From assembly GCA_020091685.1 (NCBI GenBank), contig CM034603.1:28984298-29048297 (forward strand): DNA of 64,000 nucleotides, written 5' to 3'. The first letter of the stretch is position 1. Each line of letters begins with the position of its first letter. This document shows, piece by piece, positions 23,270-35,076 of the stretch. The stretch comes from Lutjanus erythropterus. Its lineage: Eukaryota; Chordata; Actinopteri; Lutjaniformes; Lutjanidae. The position numbers were made by a program, and so were the translations under genes. The notes beneath the pieces were generated by a model. It saw nothing but the letters and a program-made list of their open reading frames with translations. It did no database searches and was not told where the DNA came from.

Positions 23270-24354
23270 GTGTCTGGTAATGGTTGATAGAGACATTTGT
23301 GAACCATTAACATACTTGCTTCACTTTCCGTCTAATCCTCAAAAGCTTCCGGCCTGTCTGCCCATACATTTAGTCTGCACCCTTTTGTACATGCACTTAC
23401 CCAGAGGAGGATGACTGCCAGTCAAGTAACTCTCCTCCAGATTACCCAGAATGCATTGCTTGTCTTCAGTGAACCTCTCTGAGTACGCCGAGCTCTGACA
23501 CAATCACACTTACAGGGAGTCTAAATATTTCATATCTTTAATAAAACAAACTCTGCTACGTGAGACCTCTGCAGCTGGTGTGTCTCTGTGCTCTTAGTCA
23601 CTCTCTGCAAGAACGGTGACTCATCCAAGCCTATGTGAGATACTGTGAATTTCTTCTGTTCAAATTATATTTAAAAATGTGGTTTAGACAGTTGGCTCAG
23701 AGCATAACCGGCGATTATAGATGGCCTTATGTATGTGTGAATGAGGCTGTGATAAATCCAATGATTATAACATTCTCAAAGACTCATATTCAGATTAGGG
23801 CTTTTTATTTTATTATTCATCTCTGGTTTTGCAGTTAGATAACTCATTATAAAACTAATGCATAGTACATTTTAACATAAAAAAGGCTAATCATCACCAG
23901 GAGGGAAATCATGCACAGTTAGCTGTTTTTTTTTCATGTAACCCCAAATGACACCCTTTCAGCTTTCCAATCTGTAAGACACCCTCTACTACAACTGCAG
24001 ACCTTCAGTTCATATCATGAAAAGCACCCAAAAAACACTAAAGGTAATGAAGAAACTTCACAAAGAGCAACAGAGGAGGATGAACTGACATGTAATAGAT
24101 CACATGTGTACAGAGTAGACAGATATGACAGTAGTAAAATTACAATATGGAGAAACAAGTTCCACTGCTAACAGGCCTGCTATCAAACCTTGGGCAAAAG
24201 CTAGCCTGAGTGGCTGTACAGGGGCTATAGAAGTATAGCAACATTTGCATAAATAACCTTGGACACATCTGTCTAGAAGAGACTCTATCTGCAAAGACAG
24301 AACTGTTAGCACAGGCTATCATAATTGAGGTGGAGAGGTTAATGGTGCCTGAGC
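23270..24354. other. Non-coding stretch, nothing recognised
   Basis: Unique-looking DNA with no exon-like open frame. Short poly-T near 23927 only. Confidence 0.6.
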
Positions 24355-24800
24355 TAGTTAGCTAGGCTAGGCTAGATGTATTACACACAGGATGCCAGAC
24401 ACAAAGGTGTCAGACCAGGGGGAGTTACTTGCCTGGCACATACGCCCAAAAGGTTTTAGCGTCTAGTTTACTTCCTCGACATGTGGCCCACTGAATAAGT
24501 ACAGTAGTGTTTCTTTCTCCTGCTGGCACCGCCCTCGAGTTTCCGCTTGGTCCATAGACACATTGTAATGATGTCATGCATTTTAAAGTCGCTTTTTTCG
24601 TCTCTTGCAAGGTTAGGATATAGGACCATGTTTGCATTTTAAGGTGTCCTGTCAACAGTTATAGAGATGTCTCTTTTATGGGCAAATACTTTTGGGGCGG
24701 TAGCGAAATTTTTTCACTGCAACATTGTGACTAGCCAGTTGGAAAAACTGGAAGCAGGGTTAAATGATAAGGCCTTTTACATCTATGACTTAAACTAACA
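24355..24800 (+). repeat. Unnamed interspersed repeat, copy 2 of 3
   Basis: Shares the ordered blocks of the repeat at 11585-11990: GGATGCCAGACACAAAG (24391), GGTCCATAGACACATTGTAA (24549), TGATGTCATGCATTTTAAA, GTGTCCTGTCAACAGTT (24643), GAGATGTCTCTTTTATGG (24664) and TTACATCTATGAC (24777). The left flank GTTAGCTAGGCTAGG parallels GTTAGCTCATCGATG in copy 1. No coding potential. Confidence 0.7.
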
Positions 24801-24955
24801 AGGCAGCAAGAAAGGCTACCTTCTGTCACTAAAATTGTTTAAAAAAATGAAAGGTAGCGTAGCTATTATGAGGTAGACTGAGCACAGAGAGAAAGAAAGA
24901 GAATATTCATCTAATGAAAATTGCAATGTGTGTCAGTGTCACCTGGAAGCTGTTA

Positions 24956-25489
24956 GGTCGTGTTTCAACTGCATGGTACAGCTCGCATCTTCTTGACTTG
25001 ACTCACCTAACCTTTGGTACCAGGTAGCCTATTTCCCTCTATTTTGTTTCCCACTAAAGATGGTTGGCTACCTCCTCAATGCAGCTGACTGATAAGGTGA
25101 GGCTGCGTGAAACTGCCGTGATATTATCTTCAACACGACACGAACACAGAAACAATGGAGGATATCGAAGGGATTGCTGTTTGTCGCAGCAAGCGGAGAA
25201 ACCTTGTCTCAGAAAATGCTGAATGCAGCAAGACAAAAGACTGCTGAAAGACACGGGAGAGTTTGGACAATCTTACATCAGAGCACAGACAAAGAGATGA
25301 CTCTGGTGGTTTGCAGTTTTTCACTCCACTGTTTAGAATCAGCTAAAGCTCATTTGGACCCCCAAACAAGGTAATACCAAAAAAAGTACCAGGTCCACAG
25401 TACCAGTATCCACAACTTCTGACAATGGAAAGCCAAAAAAGAGCAAGTGGAGTCAAGTTGAGTTGAGCTATAGTGTGCTAAAAAAAACC
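24956..25489. mobile_element. Inverted-repeat DNA element, 534 bp (family uncertain)
   Basis: The left end (GGTCGTGTTTCAACTGCATG, then GTACAGCTCG and CTTGACTTGACTC) is an imperfect complement of the right end (AGTCAAGTTGAGTTGAGCTA, then TAGTGTGCTAAAAAAAACC). Both inner flanks carry TGGTACC/GGTACCAG or GTACCAGGTCC words. The interior, including AACAATGGAGGATATCGAAG (25152), is a known part of a widespread teleost non-autonomous element as I recall it. A TTA precedes the left end but is not repeated at the right, so PIF/Harbinger membership is only a guess. Open frames on both strands in the interior overlap and are not genes. Confidence 0.6.
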
Positions 25490-28400
25490 TCTTGTAAGTT
25501 GCTTTGTATGCATGCATGGCAACATTAGCTCATTTAACATTCTCTCAGAAAACACTGGCAACTTCTGGGGCTGCAGTGATTTCAATGGACTGACCTTTTA
25601 ACTAAATAGGTGTCTGTGCTTCAAACCGCAAAGGATTTGGAGAACCAGACTGAGCTTTGTAAAGGAGGATGCATTGGAGGAGCTCAGGCAGCAGCAGTTG
25701 CGTGTGCCATATATTAATATTCATATGACCCCTGGCAGATTGGGTTTAGAGATCCTTTCAGACAAGTGTTTATTATGGTCACAGCCCAAAGAAAAAAGAA
25801 GATCTTTGAAAAGGAGCAGGCTCGGAGGCAGCAGCAGGAGCAGCAGCTTTAGGGTATTGTGGCAAGTCGACACTGCAAAGCTTTGTATGGTCCTCAGCAG
25901 GTGGGATCAACCAGAGTGCCCCCTCAACCCCACCCAAACCCTGCCCTGCACGCTCAAACACACACACACACAGTACACATAAGCACATGTATTTGCATGG
26001 ATGCCAGCAAACAAGCTTATCTTAAACAGGCTCACAGTGTGTACAGAGGAGCAGTAAAATAAAGAGAAACAGTAAAGTGGATGCGCAACGGGAGCAGACA
26101 ATAAGTTGAAAAAACAGAAGGGCACAAAAACTCCATCTGCTGTGACGAAAGCAGCGAACACTGACTTGACACATGACCTTAAGCCTCGACGGCTGCCACT
26201 ATTTCAGCCCTGCAAAACCGTAACCGCCGCTGCTCCTCCTCCTCTCCCTCCTCCTCCTGCCTGTCTTCACTAAGTGACTACAGACTCTAGTGACTGCTGC
26301 CGCTAAAACCCCCATAAACCCAATAACTGTCTCCTCCTCCACCTCCTCCTCTCCGCAGAGTGATCTGGGGCCCCTCAGCTCAGCACAAAGACACGGCTGC
26401 TCGTCTGTCAACCAGAGGCGCAGGACAGAGCGAGGCCCCTACTGACTCCCATTCAACTCCACTGAATGACATTATTGAAATCCCAATCCCGCTGTGTGCA
26501 TGTGCCGAGGCAATAGGCTCACACCTGTCCTCTTAGCATGCCGGCCCGAGAAGACAAGATAGGGGAAGGGTGGGGGGCAGAGGAATGTGTCGATGCTCTA
26601 CCAAACCAGCTGTTTTCACTGTGCAGTTTGCAAAAGAGCTCCTGTGCTTTTGTGCCAAACATAGTGCTTTTCCAATGCTATTTTTAATGCATGGATAAAA
26701 ACAAAAACACACTAAATTACATATTGTTCTACAACAGTTGCAGTAAAACTGGATTTCAGTCTAAAGTGAATCTAAAAGTGCGGCCAATGTTCATACTCTT
26801 CCTCTGACCTTGAGCAGCTTGAGCAGAGTTAGACAAAAATGTGGCAACATACCAAGAAGTAGCTTGAAACTTGAAACAACAATTGAGTTGAAAGAGCCCA
26901 ATTAAACTGGCTTCACCGGCCAGAGCAGGAGATTGAAAATCTAAAAGCTACGTTTTTATTCTGCTTTTAAGGTTTTGAGGGCAGAGATGAGTCAACGTTT
27001 TAACCGCAGACCAGCTAAAAAGCCACCTGTTCCTCGGCTGGAATGCTGCTGGTGAGTCGGTGAAGAATGTGCGAAACTGTCTCATGGTTTTGGACCAGTA
27101 AATAGTTTGAGAGGTTGTGTGCACATGTGTGTAAGTGGTGGGAAAATGTGTATATTTCTGCTAATGGAAAGATTTTGTGTGTTCTGCAGAGCTGCAAGGT
27201 CACAGTTCTAGGTGATGTTGTCTGTGTAGGCTGGAGTGTTTTGTGATTAGTTTTTATTTTGCACAATTTTACAAAAATGATAAAGATAACAGTACATATA
27301 ATATACAGTGCAGGGACAGTCAAAAACCCAGAGGGCTTGTTTGAAATCTCCACCTGAATAAGGGGCACGTTTACCACTGAGATTTCTTTTAACAACACTC
27401 AGTAGATGTTTGAGAACTGAGGACACGAATTATTGAAGTGCTGAAAGTGAAATTCTTTCTCATTCTTGCTTGATATTCGACTGGAAATGCTCAACAGTCT
27501 GGCGTCTGCATTTTTGGTATTTTGTGCTTCATAACACACCAAACATTTTGAATGGGAGGCCAGTCTTTTATTTCGAAACCACACTGTTGTAACACATGCA
27601 GAATGTAGCTTTGGCATTGCTTTGGCAAAATACACAGGAATGTTTGTGAAAAAGATGTCTGGATGGCAGCGCATGTTGCTACAAATCCTGTGTGTACCTT
27701 TCAGCCTTAATGGGGCCTTCACAGATATGACAGTTACCCATGATATCATGGGCACTAACACACCCACATACTATAACAGATGCTGGCATTTGAAGTTGGT
27801 AAGAGAGCAACAGTAAGAAATACATATTACAATGAGTAAAACAAATAAAACATAGACAACTGAATGGTTAATGTTACATAACAGCAGTTAAATGATTTTT
27901 TAGACATCTTTTGTAACATTATATGGAGGAACAGCTTTTTGTCAGGTGGGAAAAATGATTAGTACCCCTAAATATTATCAAAAATTGACCACTGCAAGAG
28001 ATAAATTTAGATGAAGGAGGATGAAGATCAGAAGATTTACGAGTTGAGTAAGACTGGACCAGTGAATCTGCTTTGAAATAAGTCTTGAACTGCTCAGGAA
28101 TATTCAATTCATTTGAATGCATCTTGTAAATAAAAAAAAAAAATAGTAGTTTCATAAAGAGTAAGAGTTTCTGAAATAAAGGAGCAGATCACATGTGTGA
28201 CTCAGGTTACAGTCCTGGTATTTCTAGACTACCAAAATTTTGGGACTTTTGTGTGTGTGCGTGCGTGTGTGTGCGTGTGTGTGTGTGGATACAACAATCA
28301 CTTTCATCTGTGCCCTGAGAGTAGTCTGTAGTTTCCCATCTGTTGCTTGGCTCTTCCGTGTCCAGAGTTTTATGTATGATTATTGTCTCTCTCTGTGTTC

Positions 28401-28917
28401 TGTATTTATGTGAATCCCCGTCTCACCTACCAGACTTTAAAGAGTCAATTTGCTCAACACTGTGGATAAGAAACCACCTGTTCAAATAAAAAACATTCCA
28501 GAGGGAAACATTTCCCCCTTTTTTTTCAGTATTAACAGATTCTTCAAAGGCACACTAATCGTGACACACACATCCCATTTGTCTCATGTGTGTGCTCCAC
28601 TGCTGGGACACCGGGACTCATATTGATTTCCAGGTTGGGACAAGCCTCAAGGGGTTCACACAGGATCAAGGCCAATCAATACTTAGTGCTTGTCTGATAG
28701 ACATCAGTAAAACACATCAGACAAAGGAATTTACAAAAACAGGTTGAATTCCCACGTTCATTTGAAGTGAAAGTGGCATGTTGCCTTAACAATGTGACAA
28801 TAACATCACTGGAATCAAAAAAAAAAAGAACACACGTATTCAATTAATAATCATAAGCTGCAGAGGGTATTTTCTTCTCCATGAACCTGAATTTTAAATT
28901 TGCCAGACATCAGTAAT
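25490..28917. other. Non-coding stretch, repeat-poor, GC-richer near 26.3 kb
   Basis: No recognised gene. Around 25660-25860 two frames hold Gln/Lys/Arg-rich runs (ALEELRQQQLR; KIFEKEQARRQQQEQQL followed by a stop), listed as a finding. About 26200-26560 is CTC-rich and then CpG-containing. A (GT)n tract lies at 28251-28288. Confidence 0.5.
28251..28288. repeat. (GT)n microsatellite, imperfect
   Basis: GT units with three GC interruptions. Confidence 0.9.
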
Positions 28918-30155
28918 CAAAAGTTAAAGCAACATTATGCAAGAATTGTTTTTTGTTAACCCAACCCTTCTTAAGTGCCACCAGTTTTGGAACTTCAGTC
29001 AACTTACTCCTTTCCTGTTCTTATGCTACATGCCAGGCTTCCCTACATAGAAAACAAAACAAAATTTTCAAGATAGTTAAAAGATGTTGCGGGGGAGACC
29101 TGTAAAAGCATCATACTGCATATTGTCACAATTTAAGATAGCTAACATTAGCAAAACTTGAAATAACTAGCTAGCTAGTCTATGCCAATCATTAGCTGGT
29201 TAATTAACTGGTGTTTTGCTCTGTAACAAAAATAGTTATCTAGCTAACTAATCTACATCAATCCTTACCTAGCTGGTAACATCTGGTAGCTAATGCTGGC
29301 TAACTAGCTTGGTAATCTATATCAATTGTTAGTTAGCATGTTAGCCAGCATTTCACTAACATTAGCTAATTTAAGATTCAACTAGCCTATATATGCCAGC
29401 AACATCTTTTAACCATCTTTGAAATTTGTTTCTCTTTTCAACATAGACGAGCATAGCGCAAATCTGAGTACAGAAAACAGGAAAGGAGAAAGTTAGGTTC
29501 AGAGCAAAAAGAGGCTGGATGAAGGAAGGGTTAATGTGACGCCCCCACATTTTGAGTGCAATTCACTTATTCACTGCCGTCATATGGAGGGCTGAATATG
29601 TGCACATGGCAACTCAGCTAATATTAATTACAAGTCAACAACAGTGAGAAGCCCAGCTCCACCATCAATAGTTAACTTCTGGTCTCTTCACCTCTGCTAT
29701 GATGTCTCTAGAGGCTGAGCCTGGTTACGATTACACTGTCTGCTCGCCCGGCTGTGGTGGCCATTCCAGCCTTGGGCCTGAAAGCCTCTTCCCCTCGGCA
29801 ATCAAAGCAACTTTGCTTGTGGTGTAAACACCAACACTTCGCCAAGTGCACCAAACTCCCAGAAAGGTTCAGGCAGAGTCAGCTAACTGAGCTAAATAGC
29901 AGCAATTAAGGCTATAATTAGCAGCAAGAGTTGAGGTAGAGCATTCAGCGAACATCAGAGGGAAAGCCAGAAAGTATTTTCTCTGTAAAAATATGATCCA
30001 GTTTCACCAGAACCTGTGACATAGTTGGTGATGTGTGACTAAGTGCTAAAAAGTATTATATTACGATGGTTCCTGTTAAGTTAGACAGTGGAAAAACAGG
30101 CATCTGGGACTTTTTTTGAAAGGTAAAATAGTTACATAACTTTGCTTTAAAAAGC
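28918..30155. mobile_element. Long inverted-repeat element (candidate DNA transposon)
   Basis: Two arms of about 140 bp are imperfect reverse complements: left 28954-29091 and right 29398-29538. Paired words include CTCCTTTCCTGTTC (29007) with GAACA-like GAAAACAGGAAAGGAG (29473), and TAGTTAAAAGATGTTG (29074) with CAACATCTTTTAACCA (29400). The spacer of about 305 bp is full of TAGCTA and GCTAAC words. A further outer pair, TTAAAGCAACATTATGCAA (28924) and TTACATAACTTTGCTTTAA (30132), is also inverted and could be the true ends, giving about 1.2 kb. No transposase frame is seen. Confidence 0.5.
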
Positions 30156-33059
30156 AAGATTTTCACAGTAGAAATGTTGCCACAGATTATCATGAAAGTA
30201 AAATAGGCGTGATTCCTAATAGCGCAGGACATTGATCATGTAATTTTATCAATAAACTGATTTTAATTCACATTTGTAGACACAATTAATCAATCACATC
30301 AACTTTCGATAAATGCAGCCAGTGTCACCTGTTGGTAAAACGTGTTAACAAATATACAAACTGGAATCACTGAATAGAGACTTCTGTTTTGTTCTCTGTG
30401 TTCCTGTTATTCGTTGTTAACGTGTATCTGAAGTAATTTCAAGTGAAACCGCAGCTCCTCACAGCAAGAATGTTGATGTATTGCTGTTGTCATCGTCTCC
30501 CTTCTTCTCTTACAGCCTTTATCAATTTCACCTTCATCGGTGTCCCAACATCAACCTCGTGTTAAAAGAAATTCAGCTCCAAACTTGTTTGACCTTCTCT
30601 GTCTGTTCTGTCTCAGGCTTTTTTTTTAATCATTGCATAACTTTGCTGTTTTATGTTGTGCCCTTGAATTGAAATCCAGTTCTGTGGGCAAACAGACACA
30701 CGTTTTCTCACACCCACAAAACACACACATACACCCACAAAACACATCCACATTACTACACAGACACATGCAGAAAAAACACACATTATTAGCTTATTAT
30801 GAAACACAGCTAAAACCCCCTCAGGTGTTCTCATGTCAGACTCCTGTTCCTAATTGCTGATCACCTCGGCTCACCCAAAGTGTTTTTCTGCCAGTGTATG
30901 TTCACTTTAGTACTTTAATTACTCTTTTATTTATTTTTGGGGGGTAACAGAGTTCACATATACAATATATTACATCAAAATGTTTTAAAGCTTGCCAGAT
31001 GCTAAAATACTTCACAGCAGTTACTTCTATTAAGGTATAAAACAGGAATTTACAACTCTGGAAAGTTGCAAACAATGACAGTAATTTGTCTTGACAATCT
31101 CATTTTACCTGGAACGTGCACTTGCATGTATTTGACTGGTCTCTGTAGTGCGTTGGCCGATGAAGATGTATTGCATTGCAGCAAAAGTTGAGCCAGGTTC
31201 ACTTTTTTTACTGGGCAACTGTGCATTTTTCTTTGAAGCCCTCTTGGGACTCGAAGTGGGTTAAGGCTTGAATATACACAAACAGCTGCGGACACCTCAG
31301 ACTCATAATAGCTCTGGAGCTTGGAGGACACATTGCACTCATGGACAGACAGTATTCATTAGCCTGTTGTCTGTTGGACAATTCCACGAGGTCACAACAA
31401 ATTGGAGGTATGTCATACAGTCCATACAGAGTCTACACATCTGATGAAAAAATTCATGTCACACAGACTCGTAGATGCAAAGTATAATTTTGGCTTCTGT
31501 GTTTTTCTCCTAGTCCTAATGTTGGTCTTATGACAGCATGGTGACATATTCCCATGTTTGAACTCCATTCTGGTCTCCACCAGGGTCAGACTGGGATAAT
31601 AATTCAGACCAGGAATTCACATCAGGCCACTTATGCTGTAACTGCTGTGTTGAAAAATTGTCTCTTTTTACTGTTTTGCCAGTTGCATGTTTTGTCATGT
31701 TATTACTACACACATAAACTGCAGCAAAAAACATTCAAAATAATTTACAGAGCCAAATGTCTTTGGTTTCAAGAGTCAGTATATTGGACTTCAATAATTA
31801 AGGCTGTAGAAATGAGTCAGTACATACGTTTTTGCACACTTTTGAAGTGTTTGGACTTCTGTTGATTATCATGAAGCTCTGTTTACTGGGAGTGATGATT
31901 GCAGCAATCACACTGTTATCAGTCACAGGGGACATTTTGCTGCAGAATCATTTTTACTTTTCATTTTTTTGGTGTTTTAAATTAAATTTGAATGCAGGAA
32001 GTTTACTTATAATGGGGTATTTTTACATTGTTGGATTTGTATTGCTGAATTTTGCAGCATTTAGCCATATTTTCTTCCTACTTATCTCATTTTAATAGCT
32101 AAAGATTGGGAAAAGAATAAAAAAGCCCTGCAGAGCTTCAGAATTGAGTAATAATCCCGTGTCCTCAACACTACAAGCGACACCTTTCACGTCATTTGAT
32201 CCATTATTAGTGTATAAATATTGATTAGTGGAGCATTAGAGTAAACTCAAGAGTTGTATGTTTCTGTGCTTTTTCCTGTTTTGAGAGTTTCTTGCCTAGC
32301 AACGAGATGGAAACTTCTTCTGTTGTGTGGTGTAACTAAATAAGGCAGAAAATGTTGGACCTTAGATGTTTTTAGAAAAGTGAAAGCAAATATGAAGGCA
32401 CAGGACTTACAAAAATATACAAGCTTGATTTATGTATGTTTTATTTTCATTCCAGAGAGGCAGCGTTGAAAACACACTGCTGTGTACTGAGCATCTGGGT
32501 CGCAAGAGCTGGTCTCTGCAGTTCAGCAAATTTTATTTGTGGTTTTCCATTAGCCATCGAGGCAGAGGCTCTGAACTCCATAAATAACTTCTTAAAAATA
32601 ACTTGGGAAAAATGTCTGTGGAAATCCCTTAAATGATGCAGTTTTGGGGGGGGGGGGTTGTAAGAAGGTTGAGTTGAGCTACGTTCAGGTTCAACAATAA
32701 TTCAATTCTAATTTCATACATCATATCACTGAGGGGCAGTTACCTTAAAGTGTAGACAACATTTACAATATAATGACAGAATTTAAGGAACATACAGGAG
32801 GGAGTCTTTTAGCCTGGTTTCAATTCTGACCTGACCCACCTCTGAATTTTTCACTGAAATCAAAATGAAAATTCATTCCGAGTATGAGTTGAGCTCAGAT
32901 TTCCCCTAAACTCTTATCGTCCAACTTCAACAAATCTAGGCTCTAACATAACTGTCAGGATCAGTCATCTACATTAGACCAAAGATACAACATAAAGTTT
33001 GGTTGAAAGAAAAAAAAGAAAGACTGGTTGGTACTTCTGTTAAATGCTGTAAAAGCAGG
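30156..33059. other. Non-coding stretch, no gene seen
   Basis: Unique-looking DNA. A CA-rich tract at about 30709-30752 contains two copies of an ACACCCACAAAACACA unit. A run of 12 G lies at 32646-32657. Confidence 0.55.
32646..32657. repeat. Poly-G run, 12 bases
   Basis: An uninterrupted run of 12 G residues, preceded by T4. Long G runs are rare and error-prone in sequencing, so the exact length is uncertain. Confidence 0.85.
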
Positions 33060-33600
33060 ATAAACAGGAAGGCAATCCAGGCACTGAGAATATGTAGTTA
33101 CCACAAGGAAGCAGAGATTAAAAAGCTGTTGTTGTAGCGGCTAAATCATTTACAATGCCAGCATGTTTCACAGTCCACTACAGGTCTTCATCAGGGCAAA
33201 CAAACACACCTCTTTAGTAGCATCAGTCAATAGAGGCATTCAGTTGAGCCAGATAAACAGAACAGGTGAAAAAATACAAACAAGATGACACGGAAAAAAA
33301 GAGAAAATCATATTCACACATCATAAATGGAGGATAAATACCTATATATGTTTTAATCATACAAGGTCTATTCAAAGAAAAAAAGCAAATTATTAAAGAA
33401 AAATCTTCACAGAAAACATGTGAAGTCTATCTTCATTGAGACACCAGCATATTTTTGGAAACATCCAGTCACTGGGTCCAAAACACTTCCCTTTGGTTAG
33501 GTTTCTGTATTCTGTCTCAAGAATACAGAAGAAAGAAAACAGAAACTTAACCAAGGGGAAGCTTTTTGGATCCGTCGACTTTTAATTTCTCTTCCTCGTT
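33060..33600. repeat. Possible decayed element with terminal hairpin
   Basis: Near 33474-33573 two arms pair: GGGTCCAAAACACTTCCCTT with AAGGGGAAGCTTTTTGGATCC-like sequence, and GGTTAGGTTTCTGTATTCT with AGAATACAG plus AGAAACTTAACC. The upstream part 33160-33200 carries the complement of CTGATGA and GAAAC, discussed as a finding. I group these only because they are adjacent. They may be separate elements. Confidence 0.35.
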
Positions 33601-33644
33601 GTTAACAGTGCCTTCCTTTTTATAAAGTTTTATAGCATGCAGAG

Positions 33645-34258
33645 ATAGTAAGTAACTAAGTACAAACACTCTGTTACTGTTACTTATGTAGATTTTTCAA
33701 GTATCTGTACTTTACTTGAGTATCTCTTTTTCTGACAACTGTTGACTTTTACATTCTACATTTTAACACAAATATCTGTACTTTCTACTCCTTACGTTTT
33801 AAAAACAGGCTCATTACTTAGGTTTTAATGCAGGATGAAAACAACATAAAAAGACGTAAGACAAAAATGATGTAAAAGACATAAGACGAAAAACAACATG
33901 GAAAGACTGAAACAGCAGATAAAAAACAACTGGATGACATAACAAGACAAAAGCAATGTAAAATGTGTAACAAGATGAATACGATGCAACAAGATGTAAC
34001 AAAACGAAAACAGTGTAGCAATGCAAGATGAAAACAACACAACAGGAAGAAAACGCTATAAAAGATACCTTCGCACTGAATCAGCCAGTAGAAATGTCTT
34101 TCAGAAGACAACTTTTTACTTTTATAATTTGAGTACATTTCAGAGGCTGTACTTTAAAACTTTTCCTTGAGTAAAGAAGTTGAATCAATATCTCTACTAT
34201 TTTTTATACAAATATCTGTACTTTCACTTGAATGTGTGTATTTATGGTGTCATTGATG
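33645..34258. mobile_element. hAT-like non-autonomous element, AAGTAA/TACTT-rich
   Basis: The left part (AGTAAGTAACTAAGTACAAA, TCAAGTATCTGTACTTTACT, ACAAATATCTGTACTTTCTA) and the right part (TTTGAGTACATTTCAGAGGC, CTTGAGTAAAGAAGTTGAAT, TCTGTACTTTCACTTGAATG) match, from memory, the two ends of an abundant teleost element with CAGTGG-type termini. A variant of the same broad type is at 59760-60715. The interior has been replaced or expanded by a degenerate minisatellite at 33825-34075. Exact termini and target duplication are not visible. Confidence 0.6.
33825..34075. repeat. Degenerate minisatellite, AACAAGATGAAAAC-type units
   Basis: Words such as AAGACAAAAATGATGTAAAA, AACAAGACAAAAGCAATGTA, AACAAGATGAATACGATGCA, AACAAAACGAAAACAGTGTA and GCAAGATGAAAACAACACAA repeat with a loose period of about 17-28 bases. 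The plus strand lacks T-rich words, so the minus strand stays open in all three frames, giving three overlapping Phe/Leu/Cys-rich frames that are not genes. Confidence 0.65.
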
Positions 34259-35014
34259 CTATGACATGTTGCCAAAATTATTATAATTGACTAACAACGT
34301 GAGGCCTATTTTTATTCTGTGTGTCGTCACTGTCTGTGTCAAACTTCCATAAAATGCAAGGTTGGCTGAACAGAAGCTGCCTACTCAGAGGCTTAAATTT
34401 ATTCCTAAGATTTATACAAATCCACAGAGGAAAGTGTGAAAACTGGTGTCGACAGCGAAGCACAGAATGGTCTGAAAATAACTTTACTATAATAACTACA
34501 GTTTGGCTGCGGTCTGATGGCAAAAAAGGCTTACATTCCTCCCTCTTTGATCTCCCTCTCGCTCGACAGTATCTCTGCCCCTCTCTCTCATACATGCACG
34601 GACATGTCCAGACCGGGAAGCAGGGAAACCCCGGCACATGGAGGGGAAGTGCATAATGAATTACAGGGACTGATCTGTATGTACACAGCACTTTGGATTT
34701 GGGTTATTGGAGTTTAAGTGTCTGGGATATGTCCTGCTTTTTCTGAGCGGATGATGGGGGGGAGGCTCAGACTAATCAGGACAAAACAATAGCCTGATTA
34801 GAGCCAGAGAGAAAGAGAGATGATGATGGGTCAAGGAGGCAGGCAGATGGACAGACAGACAAACAGAGAGCGGGAGACAGACACACTGATGAATATGGAT
34901 GTGTCTACATGAATGCAAGATTAGGCGCGAGCTCCCGCCTGCCTGCACGTGTGGCGCTTTGAACATGTCCGTATAAATTTGCGCGTGCTTCGATTCTCTT
35001 TTCAAGGGAATGTT

Positions 35015-35026
35015 TGACCTTTGACC
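35015..35026 (-). promoter_or_regulatory. DR1 nuclear-receptor-type site (motif match)
   Basis: TGACCTTTGACC is the complement of two AGGTCA-like half sites one base apart, as bound by HNF4, RXR heterodimers or COUP-TF. It lies about 30 bases after a TATAAA word (34972-34977). No transcript start is known here, so this is a motif call only. Confidence 0.3.
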
Positions 35027-35046
35027 GTCCCCCAACAGCAACCCCA

Positions 35047-35076
35047 CCACACACACATGCGCACACACACACACAC
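35047..35076. repeat. (CA)n microsatellite, short
   Basis: CA units interrupted by TGCG. Confidence 0.85.

Noticed and set aside
29790-29890. Short Cys/His-rich translation resembling a retroelement zinc-knuckle
   Set aside because: Only about 20 residues with non-canonical spacing and no other retroelement feature around it. Not called as an element.
32646-32657. G-quadruplex from the poly-G run
   Set aside because: A single G run without neighbouring G-tracts gives no good four-tract pattern, and its length may be a sequencing artefact.
34281-34691. 136-codon open frame on the minus strand, with overlapping plus-strand frames
   Set aside because: Frames overlap on both strands, with no recognisable domain, no start context and no splice structure; most likely chance.
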